Positions 29,471-38,796 of a stretch of DNA of 64,000 nucleotides are shown here, one piece after another. How positions within the stretch are numbered: the first letter of the stretch is position 1; each line of letters begins with the position of its first letter. Under the pieces are notes generated by a model that did no database searches, was not told where the DNA came from, and saw nothing but the letters and a program-made list of their open reading frames with translations. The translations under genes and the position numbers were made by a program. This DNA is from Sarcina ventriculi (GTDB lineage: Bacteria; Bacillota; Clostridia; Clostridiales; Clostridiaceae): positions 310,001-374,000 of the forward strand of contig NZ_UAUL01000001.1 in the NCBI RefSeq assembly GCF_900456775.1, given 5' to 3'.

Positions 29471-29518
29471 AAATGTTATATTAAATTTATACTTAATGTC
29501 CACAGGGACACCCTCCAT
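29438..29518 (-). CDS. Predicted 26-residue leader peptide
   Basis: Short frame MEGVPVDIKYKFNITFREGK plus six more residues. ATG at 29518 with AAGGTGGTG seven bases upstream, a convincing ribosome site. The stop codon falls in the loop side of the downstream terminator stem, so a ribosome that completes the peptide would cover the 5' arm. This is the geometry of a translation-coupled attenuator. No amino-acid run is present; the early Glu/Pro/Asp residues recall leader peptides that sense Mg through ribosome stability, which is inference. Not recognised as a known family. Confidence 0.5.
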   Translation of the reverse strand: MEGVPVDIKYKFNITFREGKHLKCNY

Positions 29519-29701
29519 GTAAATTCACCACCTTAAAACAATTTTCTTACTTATATTTTATGCTATATTGTAAAATTTTTGTATAATTTTTAAAAAATTA
29601 TCATAATGTAATTTTATTATTTTTATATTTATTTTTCTAGTAATTTTGAAATATTTAATCTAGTTTTCAAATATTTTTATTGCTAATTTATATAAAATGA
29701 A

Positions 29702-29735
29702 AAATATAACTTCAAGCTTTAGTGAAGTTATATTT
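29702..29735 (-). terminator. Terminator of the lipid kinase gene
   Basis: Arms AAATATAACTTCA and TGAAGTTATATTT with an eight-base loop; on the minus strand it runs into a T-run. It lies just behind the kinase stop. Confidence 0.8.
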
Positions 29736-29743
29736 AAAAAGCA

Positions 29744-30628
29744 CTATAATTTATTTACACCAAGAACTTCTATGCCATCTTTTATACAACTAACTCTTAA
29801 CGGAAAATCTGGTCCCTTCTCACCATCTATATCAGTTACTATGCCTTCTGTTGATTCAATTAATAACTCTTTTGTCTTCACATACTCAACTCGAGGATCA
29901 TCCATATGCTCACCCATCATAAATTTTAAAAATACATGTATAAATTCTGCAATATGACAAGATTTTAATATAAAAACATCTAAAAGACCATCATCCACCT
30001 TAGCGTCTAATGCTATTTTAAATCCACCAGCTGTTTGCCCATTAAAAACAAGTATTAAATACATAGGAGTATCATAAATCTTCCCATTGGCAGTTATTTT
30101 CACATCTAAACTTCTAAATTTAGGTAATTGTTCAATTCCTTTTATATAATAAGCAAGTTTACCTAAAGTATTTTTTAAATTTGTATCTGTCTTTTGTGAC
30201 ACATCAGTGAAAAGCCCAGTTGATAACACATTTACAAAATATTTATCATTAACATGACCAATATCTATCTTCATAGGTTCTGAGTTTAATATTTTCTCTA
30301 TATCATTATCTATATTATTTGTCATTCCTAAAAATCTAGCAAAATCATTAGCTGTTCCTACTGGCAAAATTCCTATAGGTAATTCTATGCCTTCTTGTTT
30401 CATAGCATTTACCACACTATCTATTGTTCCATCTCCACCAGCTATTAAAATGTATTTATAATATTCATCAATATCTTTAAATGCCTCTTTGATATCTACA
30501 CCTCTTTCAATTCTATAAGGTATAATGGTATATCCTTTTTTTTGATGCATATCTATTATTTTATCTATTTCCTTTAAAATAGCTCCTTCTCCTGAGTACG
30601 GATTATAAATAAATTTAACTTTATTCAT
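29744..30628 (-). CDS. YegS/DgkB-type lipid kinase
   Basis: Diacylglycerol kinase catalytic-domain protein of 294 residues. FIYNPYSGEG at the N-terminus and the nucleotide signature AGGDGTIDSVVNA (about 62-74), followed by GILPVGTANDFAR, define the family. A beta-rich C-terminal domain includes DVFILKSC and VTDIDGEKGPDFP. Probably recycles diacylglycerol to phosphatidic acid, or phosphorylates another lipid at the inner membrane. RBS GGGGG precedes the ATG. Stands alone with its own terminator. Confidence 0.88.
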   Translation of the reverse strand: MNKVKFIYNPYSGEGAILKEIDKIIDMHQKKGYTIIPYRIERGVDIKEAFKDIDEYYKYILIAGGDGTIDSVVNAMKQEGIELPIGILPVGTANDFARFLGMTNNIDNDIEKILNSEPMKIDIGHVNDKYFVNVLSTGLFTDVSQKTDTNLKNTLGKLAYYIKGIEQLPKFRSLDVKITANGKIYDTPMYLILVFNGQTAGGFKIALDAKVDDGLLDVFILKSCHIAEFIHVFLKFMMGEHMDDPRVEYVKTKELLIESTEGIVTDIDGEKGPDFPLRVSCIKDGIEVLGVNKL

Positions 30629-30832
30629 TTTTATCCCCCTTTACATATATAATAAAAGTAAATTATAAGCATAATACTATTTAACTTATATTTGAAATTT
30701 TAATTTAATACTCATATTTTTATATTATGTATTAAATATAGAATAATAAGACATATATTTATATACAATTTTATAAATTAATCTGCTCAAAAATTATAGC
30801 ATTTTAAAAAAATATTGTCGACTTTAACAAAG

Positions 30833-30868
30833 AAAGTCTGTATCCATTAATTGAACACAGACCTTTTT
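30833..30868 (-). terminator. Terminator of rubrerythrin gene
   Basis: Hairpin with core arms GTCTGT and ACAGAC and a 15-base loop lies behind the rubrerythrin stop. T-rich tail TTTCTTTG on the minus strand. Confidence 0.65.
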
Positions 30869-30885
30869 ATTACATCTTATTAATA

Positions 30886-31443
30886 TTATTTTTCTTTTAC
30901 TGACTCTTTTGTACAACTATCTTCTTTAAAAAAAGATTGTGGATATTTACATAATGGACATTTTTCTGGCGCTTCCTCACCTTCATGTATATAACCACAA
31001 TTTAAGCAAATCCATTTTGTAGATTTTTTACTTTCAAACATCTTTCCATTCTTTACTTTTTCATAAAGCTTTAAAAATCTTTTTTGATGTTCTTCTTCAA
31101 CTTCTCTTAATTCTTTAAAAAAATGTGCAATCTCTTTAAAACCTTCTTTTCTTGCAGTTTCCTCATAACCTTTATATATGTCTTTAAACTCTTCAGTTTC
31201 ACCTATGGCAGCTGCCATAAGATTTTCCTCAGTATCTTTAATACATTCTAAGTACCTTTTATAAGCCTCTCTAGCATGGGCATACTCATTTTCAGCTGTA
31301 ATATTAAATATCTCTGAGACCCACATGTATCCTTCTTCTTTTGCTTTTTCTGAAAACAAATTATATTTAGTCCTAGCTCTACATTCTCCTGCAAAAGTTT
31401 TATACAAATTTTTCTCTGTTTCGCTACCTTTTAAAGTTTTCAT
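30886..31443 (-). CDS. rbr: Rubrerythrin
   Basis: Non-haem di-iron peroxidase that detoxifies hydrogen peroxide in anaerobes. 185 residues. Ferritin-like four-helix domain (about 1-140) with metal-ligand Glu motifs FAGECRARTKY, ENEYAHAREAY, GETEEF and EVEEEHQKRF, then a rubredoxin-like Fe(Cys)4 domain (WICLNCGYIHEG ... CPLCKYPQSFF). AGGAG precedes the ATG. The upstream region at 31545-31557 contains a Fur/PerR-like imperfect GATAAT repeat, which would fit iron or peroxide control. Confidence 0.95.
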   Translation of the reverse strand: MKTLKGSETEKNLYKTFAGECRARTKYNLFSEKAKEEGYMWVSEIFNITAENEYAHAREAYKRYLECIKDTEENLMAAAIGETEEFKDIYKGYEETARKEGFKEIAHFFKELREVEEEHQKRFLKLYEKVKNGKMFESKKSTKWICLNCGYIHEGEEAPEKCPLCKYPQSFFKEDSCTKESVKEK

Positions 31444-31544
31444 TTGTTACTCCTGTAAAAATTACTTTTGCTATTATAATATTCATTAAATTCATTTTGG
31501 CTACTTAATACCTTATATAAATATATATAATATTTAATTAATAT

Positions 31545-31557
31545 ATTGTCATTCTCA
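31545..31557 (-). promoter_or_regulatory. Possible Fur-family site upstream of rbr
   Basis: Minus strand TGAGAATGACAAT matches 11 of 13 positions of a tandem GATAAT Fur-box model. It lies in the 360-base gap upstream of rubrerythrin. In such AT-rich DNA chance matches are likely, so this is a weak call. The rest of the gap (31444-31692) shows no reading frame of note. Confidence 0.3.
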
Positions 31558-31692
31558 TTTAATATTAATATATATAATTTCATTTAAGTGTTATTTTCAT
31601 TTGACAAACTGCTTGTATTAGTATACATTTATATTAAATGTATGTATTCTGGTATGTGGTTTAGCTGTAATAAATCATATTCCTCTTAACTC

Positions 31693-31729
31693 ATAAAAGA
31701 GCATTGTAGTTAATCCAATGCTCTTTTAT
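31693..31729 (-). terminator. Terminator of the prkA-yhbH-spoVR operon
   Basis: Perfect arms ATAAAAGAGCATTG / CAATGCTCTTTTAT with a nine-base loop, T-rich on either strand. It lies about 75 bases behind the spoVR stop. Confidence 0.8.
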
Positions 31730-31805
31730 TCTTATTTAAAATTACAATATCAATTAATATATTATTATCAATTAAAAATACAATAAATTAATATCAAAAT
31801 TAAAT

Positions 31806-33164
31806 TTACTTCTCATCACAAGTTAAGACAATATCTGTACCATCTTTACTCTTAGTTGTTAAAGTGACTTTTCTTTTCCATAAATTATTTATATATTTCA
31901 AAGTCTTTTTAGCATAAACACTTTCAAGTTCTCTACCATCAAAAACATGTTCTAAGTGAAGAGAATAATCACGTGGATCAAGTTCTACAACTCTTATATA
32001 TGGTATAGAACCTACTCCACAATCATCTGCTATATTATTTCTGATTTCTCTCCAACCTTGTTCATCTGCAACTTCTTCAACAACATAATCAAATCCACGT
32101 TTTCCATACTTAAAAAGATTAAGTTCCGCACAAAGTTCTTCCGTTAAATATTTCCTTATAAAAGAATTATCTCTTTCTAATGCTCTAACCTCAAAGATTT
32201 TATCTCTACCATATCTTTTTTCAATATCTTGAAAAATTCTAAATCCTACATAATATGGATTTAGTCCATACGGAATTGGAGCGACTACATCATTATGTCT
32301 TTTCAAAAATTCTAAATGAAGTCCAGTTGGAAGATTTAATTCCTTTAAAATATTATAGTGCCAAAAGCTTGCCCAACCTTCATTCATTATTTTTGTTTCA
32401 ATTTGAGGAAGAAAATATAAGCTCTCCCTTCTAACTATTTGAAGTATTGTTCTTTCCCAATCTTGTAAATTGCCAAACTCAATTATAAATTGCATAACAT
32501 CATCATCTGGACTTAATGGAACTTTAGATATATTAGGCATAGGAATTTCTTTATTTTCATCTAAAATAGTTCTAGCATCTCTTAGCCTATTATATTCTTC
32601 TATAGCCTTTTTTCTTTGTTCTCCTTGAGAAACTCTTATATCATTAACTATTCTAGGTGTTTGAAACCTTATCGCATGAGCTGCGTCTAAAACTCTTTCA
32701 ACCTCGCAATACCCAATACTTGGATCATTTATATAACTTCTTATTGTATCTGCTCCACGTTTAAACATCTCTACTGTACTATCTGCATCCGTTCCCTCTT
32801 TAAATAATCTGTTATTTTTAAAGAAATCATTATGCCCATAAACATGTGCCATTGTTAATATTTGAAGAAGAAGTGTATTATCTTTCATTAAATAAGCTAA
32901 ACATGGGTTTGAATTTATCACCATTTCGTAAGGAAGACCTGTCATATTTAATTGATATAAAGTTTTGTTTTTTTCATATGACTTACCATAACTCCAATGT
33001 GGATATCTAGATGGCATACCCACATAAGATTCATAAGCTAGCATATCATTATACCCTACAATTTCATATTCTTGTGGATAATAATCAAGCCCCACTTTAT
33101 TTACTATTTTTTCAATCTTTTCATGCCACTGCATTAAATCTTTTAAATTATAATCTATACTCAC
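31806..33164 (-). CDS. spoVR: SpoVR family protein
   Basis: Stage V sporulation protein R family; in B. subtilis it is linked to spore cortex formation, though its biochemistry is unsettled. 452 residues, the family length. Recognisable segments: WSYGKSYEKNKTLYQ, TMAHVYGHNDFFKNN, NEGWASFWHYNI and the late DPRDYSLHLEH. Last gene of the prkA-yhbH-spoVR unit, 11 bases behind yhbH. The trio is conserved from enterics (yeaG-yeaH-ycgB) to spore formers. Confidence 0.94.
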   Translation of the reverse strand: MSIDYNLKDLMQWHEKIEKIVNKVGLDYYPQEYEIVGYNDMLAYESYVGMPSRYPHWSYGKSYEKNKTLYQLNMTGLPYEMVINSNPCLAYLMKDNTLLLQILTMAHVYGHNDFFKNNRLFKEGTDADSTVEMFKRGADTIRSYINDPSIGYCEVERVLDAAHAIRFQTPRIVNDIRVSQGEQRKKAIEEYNRLRDARTILDENKEIPMPNISKVPLSPDDDVMQFIIEFGNLQDWERTILQIVRRESLYFLPQIETKIMNEGWASFWHYNILKELNLPTGLHLEFLKRHNDVVAPIPYGLNPYYVGFRIFQDIEKRYGRDKIFEVRALERDNSFIRKYLTEELCAELNLFKYGKRGFDYVVEEVADEQGWREIRNNIADDCGVGSIPYIRVVELDPRDYSLHLEHVFDGRELESVYAKKTLKYINNLWKRKVTLTTKSKDGTDIVLTCDEK

Positions 33165-33175
33165 TTAAGTCTCAC

Positions 33176-34360
33176 CTACCCTTCATCTTCGAGTTCTTTA
33201 GATAACATAAATTTTATGGCATTCCAAAGATCTTTTTTCTCTTTAACCACTACTGATGCAAATTTCTTTTGTTTTATTTCTTTAGAAAATCTATAATACA
33301 TAGTAGTTGAATAAGTAGATGGTAAAAGTTCTATATAACCAAATAAATTGCTAATTTCAGATAATTCATTAACTGCTTTAATTGCTTTTTCATTATCTTC
33401 ACTCCAGTTATCACCATCAGAAGCATAAAAAGGATATATATTCCACATATCTGGATTATACTTTTTCTTTATTAATTCTAAAGCTACATTAAGCCCTGAA
33501 GAAATATAAGTTCCTCCAGATTCTCCCTTATGGAAAAATTCATATTCATTTACAACTTTTGCGGAGGTTGTATGAGATATAAATTCAAAAGCAATATTGT
33601 TATATTTTTTTCTTAAAAATTTAGATAAAACAAAGAAAAATGATCTAGCTAAATATTTTTTAGTAGTATCCATAGAACCTGAAACGTCCATTATAAATAT
33701 CATAACTGCATTACTTTCTTTTCTTGGTTTTTTCTTAACTCTATGATATCTCAAATCTTCATCTCTAAATGGAAATCTTTGAATTTCACTTTCATTTAAT
33801 CCACTTTCTAAAAGAGCTCGCTTTTTTCCTTGCTTTCTAGCTATTTTAGCCATTACTGTTTTCTTTTTAGCAAGTCTAGGTCTTATACCATACTTTTGAT
33901 ACCCTCTTTTGCGTCCTGCAGATTCCACTATTATTTCTGAATATTTCTTTTTATCTAAATTAGGAAGATTTAAATCTTCTACAATATAATCTAAAAGTTC
34001 TTCTAAAGTTATTTCAGTTTCATATATGTCAGACCCTTCTTGATTTCCTGCCTGACCTTTTCCTTGCCCCTTTTGAGATTTACCATTAGATGAACCTATT
34101 TTATCCCCTCTCTTTTCACTACCATCACCTGTTGTTACCCCTTTGTTACTCTCTCCGTATATAAACTGATACTCCTTTAAACCCCTTATAGGAATTTTAA
34201 ATTTTTTATTTTTAGCTTCACCTATTATACTTTCTTCTGATAAAATATCACCTAGATTTTCTTTTATGGATTTTTCAACTAACTGCCTATGTCGTCTCCT
34301 ATCTTCCATTGCTCTATCATATTCAATTTGGTTTTCACCCTTATCTCTGAATATAGCCAT
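33176..34360 (-). CDS. yhbH: YhbH/YeaH family protein (DUF444, vWA-like)
   Basis: Sporulation-associated DUF444 protein of 394 residues. N-terminal basic region ([17 protein letters not shown]), a Gly/Ser/Gln-rich low-complexity linker (about 75-115), and a C-terminal von Willebrand A-like domain with the metal-site motif [13 protein letters not shown] (about 225). It starts five bases after the PrkA stop and is translated as part of that unit. The vWA fold suggests a protein-binding adaptor in the PrkA/SpoVR pathway; its exact role is not established. Confidence 0.92.
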   Translation of the reverse strand: MAIFRDKGENQIEYDRAMEDRRRHRQLVEKSIKENLGDILSEESIIGEAKNKKFKIPIRGLKEYQFIYGESNKGVTTGDGSEKRGDKIGSSNGKSQKGQGKGQAGNQEGSDIYETEITLEELLDYIVEDLNLPNLDKKKYSEIIVESAGRKRGYQKYGIRPRLAKKKTVMAKIARKQGKKRALLESGLNESEIQRFPFRDEDLRYHRVKKKPRKESNAVMIFIMDVSGSMDTTKKYLARSFFFVLSKFLRKKYNNIAFEFISHTTSAKVVNEYEFFHKGESGGTYISSGLNVALELIKKKYNPDMWNIYPFYASDGDNWSEDNEKAIKAVNELSEISNLFGYIELLPSTYSTTMYYRFSKEIKQKKFASVVVKEKKDLWNAIKFMLSKELEDEG

Positions 34361-34364
34361 AGAA

Positions 34365-36287
34365 CTAATCCTTCCACAAGTTATTAGCAGCGTATTTTAA
34401 AATTACATCACAGCAATGTGGACAGTATCCATTTTCAGTTAATTGTTCTACCATAGCATTATATTTTTCATCTTGTTCTTTATCTCTAACTCTTGATTTA
34501 GTTATTATTCTAGAAAGGTCTTTAACAGACGCTGTTAATTTCTTTTCTATCGCTTCTTTTAATGGCTCATAGGAAGTGTAATCTAATTTTCCACCATTTC
34601 TAATTACATAGAACATATAAGATGTAACATCTGCTCTAAAGCCTTTAGCTGAAGATTCTGAAATTCCTATTTGTTCTTCTATACTTCTCATAAAATCTTC
34701 ATCAGGATTTAACTCTTCCCCTGTTGAATCATCTTTTATTTTATTTTTATTTGTATAAGCTTCCGCATTGTCTAAATAATTATTAAATAAGCTTTCAGCT
34801 TGTTCTCTAAACGAATGAATAAATGCCTTAGTTATCTCTTTTTCAAGAATCTTGTTATACTCTTTTCTTATCGTATCTTGAATATAAACTAGATATTTCT
34901 TCTTATCATCTTGAGATATATCTAAATCTTTAACTGACTTTATTATACTTTCCATCATGCTTAAAGGGTTTATGCAGTTATGCTCAGAATTAGATAATGC
35001 ATTATCTATTGCCTTAACTATAAATCTTGTAGATATACCCTTCATACCCTCCATAGGTCCTGCTTCTTCTCTAAGCTCTCCTATGTCTATTTTTTTAGTT
35101 GAACCCTTTTCAACTATATCTTCACCATTATATATTCTAAGTTTTGTAACTGGATCTACCTTCATTGATGGTGCAAGTCTTGAAAGCGTTGCAAACATAG
35201 CTGCAATTTCTATAGTATGAGGTGCTATATGAGCATTAAAATTTGATTTTTTAAGTATTTTTTCATAAATCTTTTGCTCTGCACTTGACTCTAAACAATA
35301 AGGAACTTCTATCTTTACGATTCTATCTAAGATGGCTTCATTTGTATGGTCTGATTTAAATTTATTCCACTCAGCTTCATTTGAATGAGCTATTATAAGA
35401 CCATCAAAATAAATCATTGAACCCTTTCCAGGAGATGGGATTGATTTTTCTTGGGTTGCAGTAATTATTGTATGCAAGTATTCAACATCATTTTTAAATA
35501 CCTCTATAAACTCAACAAGCCCTCTATTACCAACATTAAATGCTCCATTTAAAGAGAATATTCTAGGGTCATCCTCTGGATACATATCCATTTTTGATAT
35601 ATCAATAGATCCAGTTAAAATTGAAGTATCTTGATTGTTTGGATCAACTGGTGGAACAACACCTACACCTTTTCTTGAACGAATAGAAAAATCTGTAGAC
35701 ACAACTGGCATTTCTTCATATCTTCCATCATACTCATGAAGTAATCTATACTTACATACAGGACATAAATCCCCTTCTATTTGAACTCCTAAATTGTCTT
35801 CAAATTTCTTTCTTAAGTGTTTAGGTATTAAATGAAGTGGCTCTTCATGCATAGGACAACCTTTTATTGCATATATAGATGGTGCTACCTCTAGTAATTT
35901 TTTAATAGATTCAACTAAAGATGACTTACCAGCACCAACTGGCCCAACTAAATATAGAACCTGTCTTGCCTCTTCACCTTTCATAGATGCTGAATACATA
36001 TAATTCATAAGTTTCATTATAACTTTATCTATTCCAAAAAAATCATCTTTAAAGAAATTATATCTTTTTATTTTTTCATTCCCATATATTTTTTTTATTT
36101 TAGGATTATCTTCAGGCTTTAATACTTCAACTCCCTGTTCAATTATCATGTCATATATTCTTTTATGGGCAAGTTTAACTATATCAGGATTTTTTCTTAC
36201 AAGCTCTAAATAATCTAAAAAAGTTCCCTCAAATTTCTCACTATTATGATTTTCTCTATCATTCTCTATAAACTCTTTAAAATTCAT
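34365..36287 (-). CDS. prkA: PrkA serine protein kinase / AAA+ protein
   Basis: 640 residues. N-terminal AAA+ domain with Walker [14 protein letters not shown] (about 95-107) and a zinc-like CPMHEEPLH...CPVCKYR stretch (about 135-170), then the C-terminal PrkA kinase-like domain (about 370-620) with a second Cys/His group CPHCCD near the end. Known in B. subtilis as a sporulation protein affecting SigK-dependent genes. The ATG at 36287 follows GGGAGG; the frame open to 36320 has no matching site. First gene of the operon with yhbH and spoVR. Confidence 0.94.
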   Translation of the reverse strand: MNFKEFIENDRENHNSEKFEGTFLDYLELVRKNPDIVKLAHKRIYDMIIEQGVEVLKPEDNPKIKKIYGNEKIKRYNFFKDDFFGIDKVIMKLMNYMYSASMKGEEARQVLYLVGPVGAGKSSLVESIKKLLEVAPSIYAIKGCPMHEEPLHLIPKHLRKKFEDNLGVQIEGDLCPVCKYRLLHEYDGRYEEMPVVSTDFSIRSRKGVGVVPPVDPNNQDTSILTGSIDISKMDMYPEDDPRIFSLNGAFNVGNRGLVEFIEVFKNDVEYLHTIITATQEKSIPSPGKGSMIYFDGLIIAHSNEAEWNKFKSDHTNEAILDRIVKIEVPYCLESSAEQKIYEKILKKSNFNAHIAPHTIEIAAMFATLSRLAPSMKVDPVTKLRIYNGEDIVEKGSTKKIDIGELREEAGPMEGMKGISTRFIVKAIDNALSNSEHNCINPLSMMESIIKSVKDLDISQDDKKKYLVYIQDTIRKEYNKILEKEITKAFIHSFREQAESLFNNYLDNAEAYTNKNKIKDDSTGEELNPDEDFMRSIEEQIGISESSAKGFRADVTSYMFYVIRNGGKLDYTSYEPLKEAIEKKLTASVKDLSRIITKSRVRDKEQDEKYNAMVEQLTENGYCPHCCDVILKYAANNLWKD

Positions 36288-36348
36288 TATTATCCCTCCC
36301 TTTACCCTTAATATATTCACATATATTATAAATATATGACAAAAAATA

Positions 36349-36384
36349 ATGCTTTTACTAAGTTTATCAAATTAGTAAAAGCAT
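36349..36384 (-). terminator. Terminator of recQ
   Basis: Arms ATGCTTTTACTAA / TTAGTAAAAGCAT with a ten-base loop; on the minus strand ATTATTTTTTG follows. It separates recQ from prkA. Confidence 0.85.
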
Positions 36385-36409
36385 CATTTTCTCCTCTCCA
36401 TAATAACTA

Positions 36410-38188
36410 TTAATTTTTTTCTTTTAAATTATTGTAATAAGAATTAATAAGATTTATTATAGCTTCTCCATATTTAAAAATTTTCTTTTCTCCAAGCCCT
36501 TTAACACTAAATAATTCATCAATTGTTCTAGGTGAAATTTTTATAATATCCATAATAGTTGTGTCTGAAAATACCATATATGGTCTTATGCTTTCCTTAT
36601 TAGATAAATTTTTTCTTAAAATTTTAAACCTTCTAAACAATTCCTCATCTAAAGGAGTATAATCTAACGGATTTAATTTAACTAAAGCTTTTTCTTTTCC
36701 CTTTAAAATATTTATAGATTTCTTATTTAATTTCACCATCGAATAAGTTCCTTTTTTTCTATCTATGTATCCAGCATCTATTAATGATTTTATAATTTCT
36801 TTTATTATCTTATTTGAAGATCCCTTCATTATTCCAAAAGTTGTAAGATTATAAAATCCCTTTTCTTCAATTTTAGGACCTCTAATTCCTTTTAAAATAT
36901 CTATTAAAACGCTTTCTCCAACTAATTCTTTAGTTCTATAAACACAAGATAATATTTTTTGCGCCTCTATTGTTATATCTAAAACTTCTTCATTGTTTAA
37001 ACAGTTGCTACAATTATTACAATACGGAGTTATATCTTTTTCATTAAAGTAATTTAAAATATATTCTCTATAACATTTATCATACTCGCAAAATTTTATC
37101 ATATCATTTAATTTTTTTATATTTATTTCCTTACGATTAAATTCATAATTTAAATTAACTATATAATCTAGCCTTTTAATATCATCTCTAGAATATAAAA
37201 GATGACATACTGCTTTTTCTCCATCCCTTCCGCCTCTTCCAATTTCTTGATAATAACTTTCTATATTTTTTGGAAAAGTAAAATGTATAATAAACCTTAT
37301 ATTTTCTTTATCAATTCCCATACCAAAAGCATTTGTTGCTATCATAATATCCTTATCATCATTAAAAAAACTCTTTTGATAATATTCCTTTTCTGAATCT
37401 GATAACCCTGCATGATATTTTAGAACTGAAAAATTCAAATCATTTAAGTAATCATATAAAGCTTCAACTTCTTTTCTAGTTAAACAGTATATTATACCTG
37501 ACTTTTCTTCATTCTCCTTTAAAAAATCCCTAATAAATTCTAATTTATCAATTTCCTTATGAACATTAATCTCTAAATTTTCTCTATCAAAACTACCTTT
37601 ATATATATAAGGATTATTTAAATTTAAAAGCTTTATAGAATCTTCTAAAACCTCTTTAGTTGCAGTTGCTGTAAAAGCACTCACAACAGGTCTATTTCTA
37701 AAAATCCTAACAAATCCCTCTATATCTCTATAACTTTTTCTAAAATCATGTCCCCACATAGATATGCAATGAGCCTCATCTATTGCTATTTGAGATATAT
37801 TAAGTGTCTTTATTGCATTTATAAAATAATTATTTTTAAGCCTTTCAGGAGATATGTATAAAAGTTTAACCTGCCCTAAATAACACATATCTATAATTTC
37901 TTTTACTTCATCTAAAGTATTTGTACTATTTATATATTTAGCTTTTATCCCTATATTATTTATATTATCAACTTGATCTTTCATAAGAGCTATAAGTGGA
38001 GAAATTACAATAGTTATTCCATCAAAAATAAATGCTGGAATTTGATAACAAATAGACTTTCCTCCACCTGTTGGCATTATACAAAAACTATCTCTTTTTT
38101 TTAAAATATTATTTATTATCTCAAATTGTCCATTTCTAAATTCTTTATATCCAAAAAGTCTATTTAAAACTTTTATTGGTCTCTCCAT
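36410..38188 (-). CDS. recQ: ATP-dependent DNA helicase RecQ
   Basis: 3'-5' DNA helicase for recombination and replication-fork repair. 592 residues. Helicase lobe 1 has FRNGQFEIIN, Walker A MPTGGGKSICYQIP (about 38-51) and IDEAHCISMWGHDFR; lobe 2 has IIYCLTRKEVEALY, ATNAFGMGIDKENIRFIIH and YYQEIGRGGRDG. The RQC zinc site CEYDKC...CNNCSNC (about 370-400) and a C-terminal HRDC domain (about 515-590) complete the family layout. Monocistronic with its own terminator. Confidence 0.95.
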   Translation of the reverse strand: MERPIKVLNRLFGYKEFRNGQFEIINNILKKRDSFCIMPTGGGKSICYQIPAFIFDGITIVISPLIALMKDQVDNINNIGIKAKYINSTNTLDEVKEIIDMCYLGQVKLLYISPERLKNNYFINAIKTLNISQIAIDEAHCISMWGHDFRKSYRDIEGFVRIFRNRPVVSAFTATATKEVLEDSIKLLNLNNPYIYKGSFDRENLEINVHKEIDKLEFIRDFLKENEEKSGIIYCLTRKEVEALYDYLNDLNFSVLKYHAGLSDSEKEYYQKSFFNDDKDIMIATNAFGMGIDKENIRFIIHFTFPKNIESYYQEIGRGGRDGEKAVCHLLYSRDDIKRLDYIVNLNYEFNRKEINIKKLNDMIKFCEYDKCYREYILNYFNEKDITPYCNNCSNCLNNEEVLDITIEAQKILSCVYRTKELVGESVLIDILKGIRGPKIEEKGFYNLTTFGIMKGSSNKIIKEIIKSLIDAGYIDRKKGTYSMVKLNKKSINILKGKEKALVKLNPLDYTPLDEELFRRFKILRKNLSNKESIRPYMVFSDTTIMDIIKISPRTIDELFSVKGLGEKKIFKYGEAIINLINSYYNNLKEKN

Positions 38189-38310
38189 TATTCTATTCTC
38201 TCCTAAATTTTAATATTATTCATCTTTATTAGAGTATATTTTAGCACATTACTGCTTTAAAATATATTATTAATAATTTTAACCATCATCTAAATCTTAT
38301 ATCATTATAT

Positions 38311-38349
38311 AAAAACACATTATCCCATTGTTTGAGATAATGTGTTTTT
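38311..38349 (-). terminator. Terminator of the ABC exporter/DUF4430 unit
   Basis: Perfect 14-bp arms AAAAACACATTATC / GATAATGTGTTTTT with an 11-base loop, directly behind the DUF4430 gene stop. Confidence 0.9.
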
Positions 38350-38350
38350 A

Positions 38351-38743
38351 TTAATTGCTTACTAAGTCAAATTCTACACGATCATTATTTTTAATTTCAA
38401 TATTATTTATTGGAGTTTTAGTCACATTGCCATTTATCGAAAGTTCCCATGTTTGTCCGTTATTATCAGCTTCAAGCCCATTTACACTAGTTACTGTATA
38501 ATTGTTTCCACTCTCAACTCCAGATATTATACCTAATGGTTTTAAAGCATCTAATAAAGTATCTTTACTTGTCTTTATAGTGTATGTTTTATCTACATTT
38601 TTAGTATTATCAACAACTGTTATAGTTATTGTTTTTTGATCAATTTCTTTTATTGCTTTTGGAAGGCTTATATATATATTTAAGCCAAATACAATTACTA
38701 AAAGTGCAATAAGACCTGCTATAATTAGTTTTCTATTTTTCAT
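38351..38743 (-). CDS. Membrane-anchored DUF4430 protein
   Basis: 130 residues: a short basic N-terminus, one TM anchor or signal segment (about 5-24), then a single DUF4430 domain, a small beta-grasp fold related to the transcobalamin C-terminal domain. Features are the paired TYTIKTSKDTLLDALK, GQTWELSINGN and the terminal NNDRVEFDLV. Such domains bind extracellular ligands, possibly cobamides, but no ligand can be read here. AGGAG precedes the ATG. It lies 53 bases behind the ABC exporter pair and may share its transcript. Confidence 0.78.
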   Translation of the reverse strand: MKNRKLIIAGLIALLVIVFGLNIYISLPKAIKEIDQKTITITVVDNTKNVDKTYTIKTSKDTLLDALKPLGIISGVESGNNYTVTSVNGLEADNNGQTWELSINGNVTKTPINNIEIKNNDRVEFDLVSN

Positions 38744-38796
38744 AAAATTCTCCTGAAAAAGTTTAATCTTTATGTTTATTATTCTTATATAATTTT

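Noticed and set aside
29496-29512. TGTCC/GGGACA inverted repeat near the MgtE-N/CBS leader as a CggR site
   Set aside because: Only one box pair is present, with no 20-base repeat; it is better explained as part of the leader frame.
29390-29545. M-box (ykoK) magnesium riboswitch upstream of the MgtE-N/CBS gene
   Set aside because: The leader is too short, and I cannot see the conserved M-box core; a leader peptide plus terminator explains the region.
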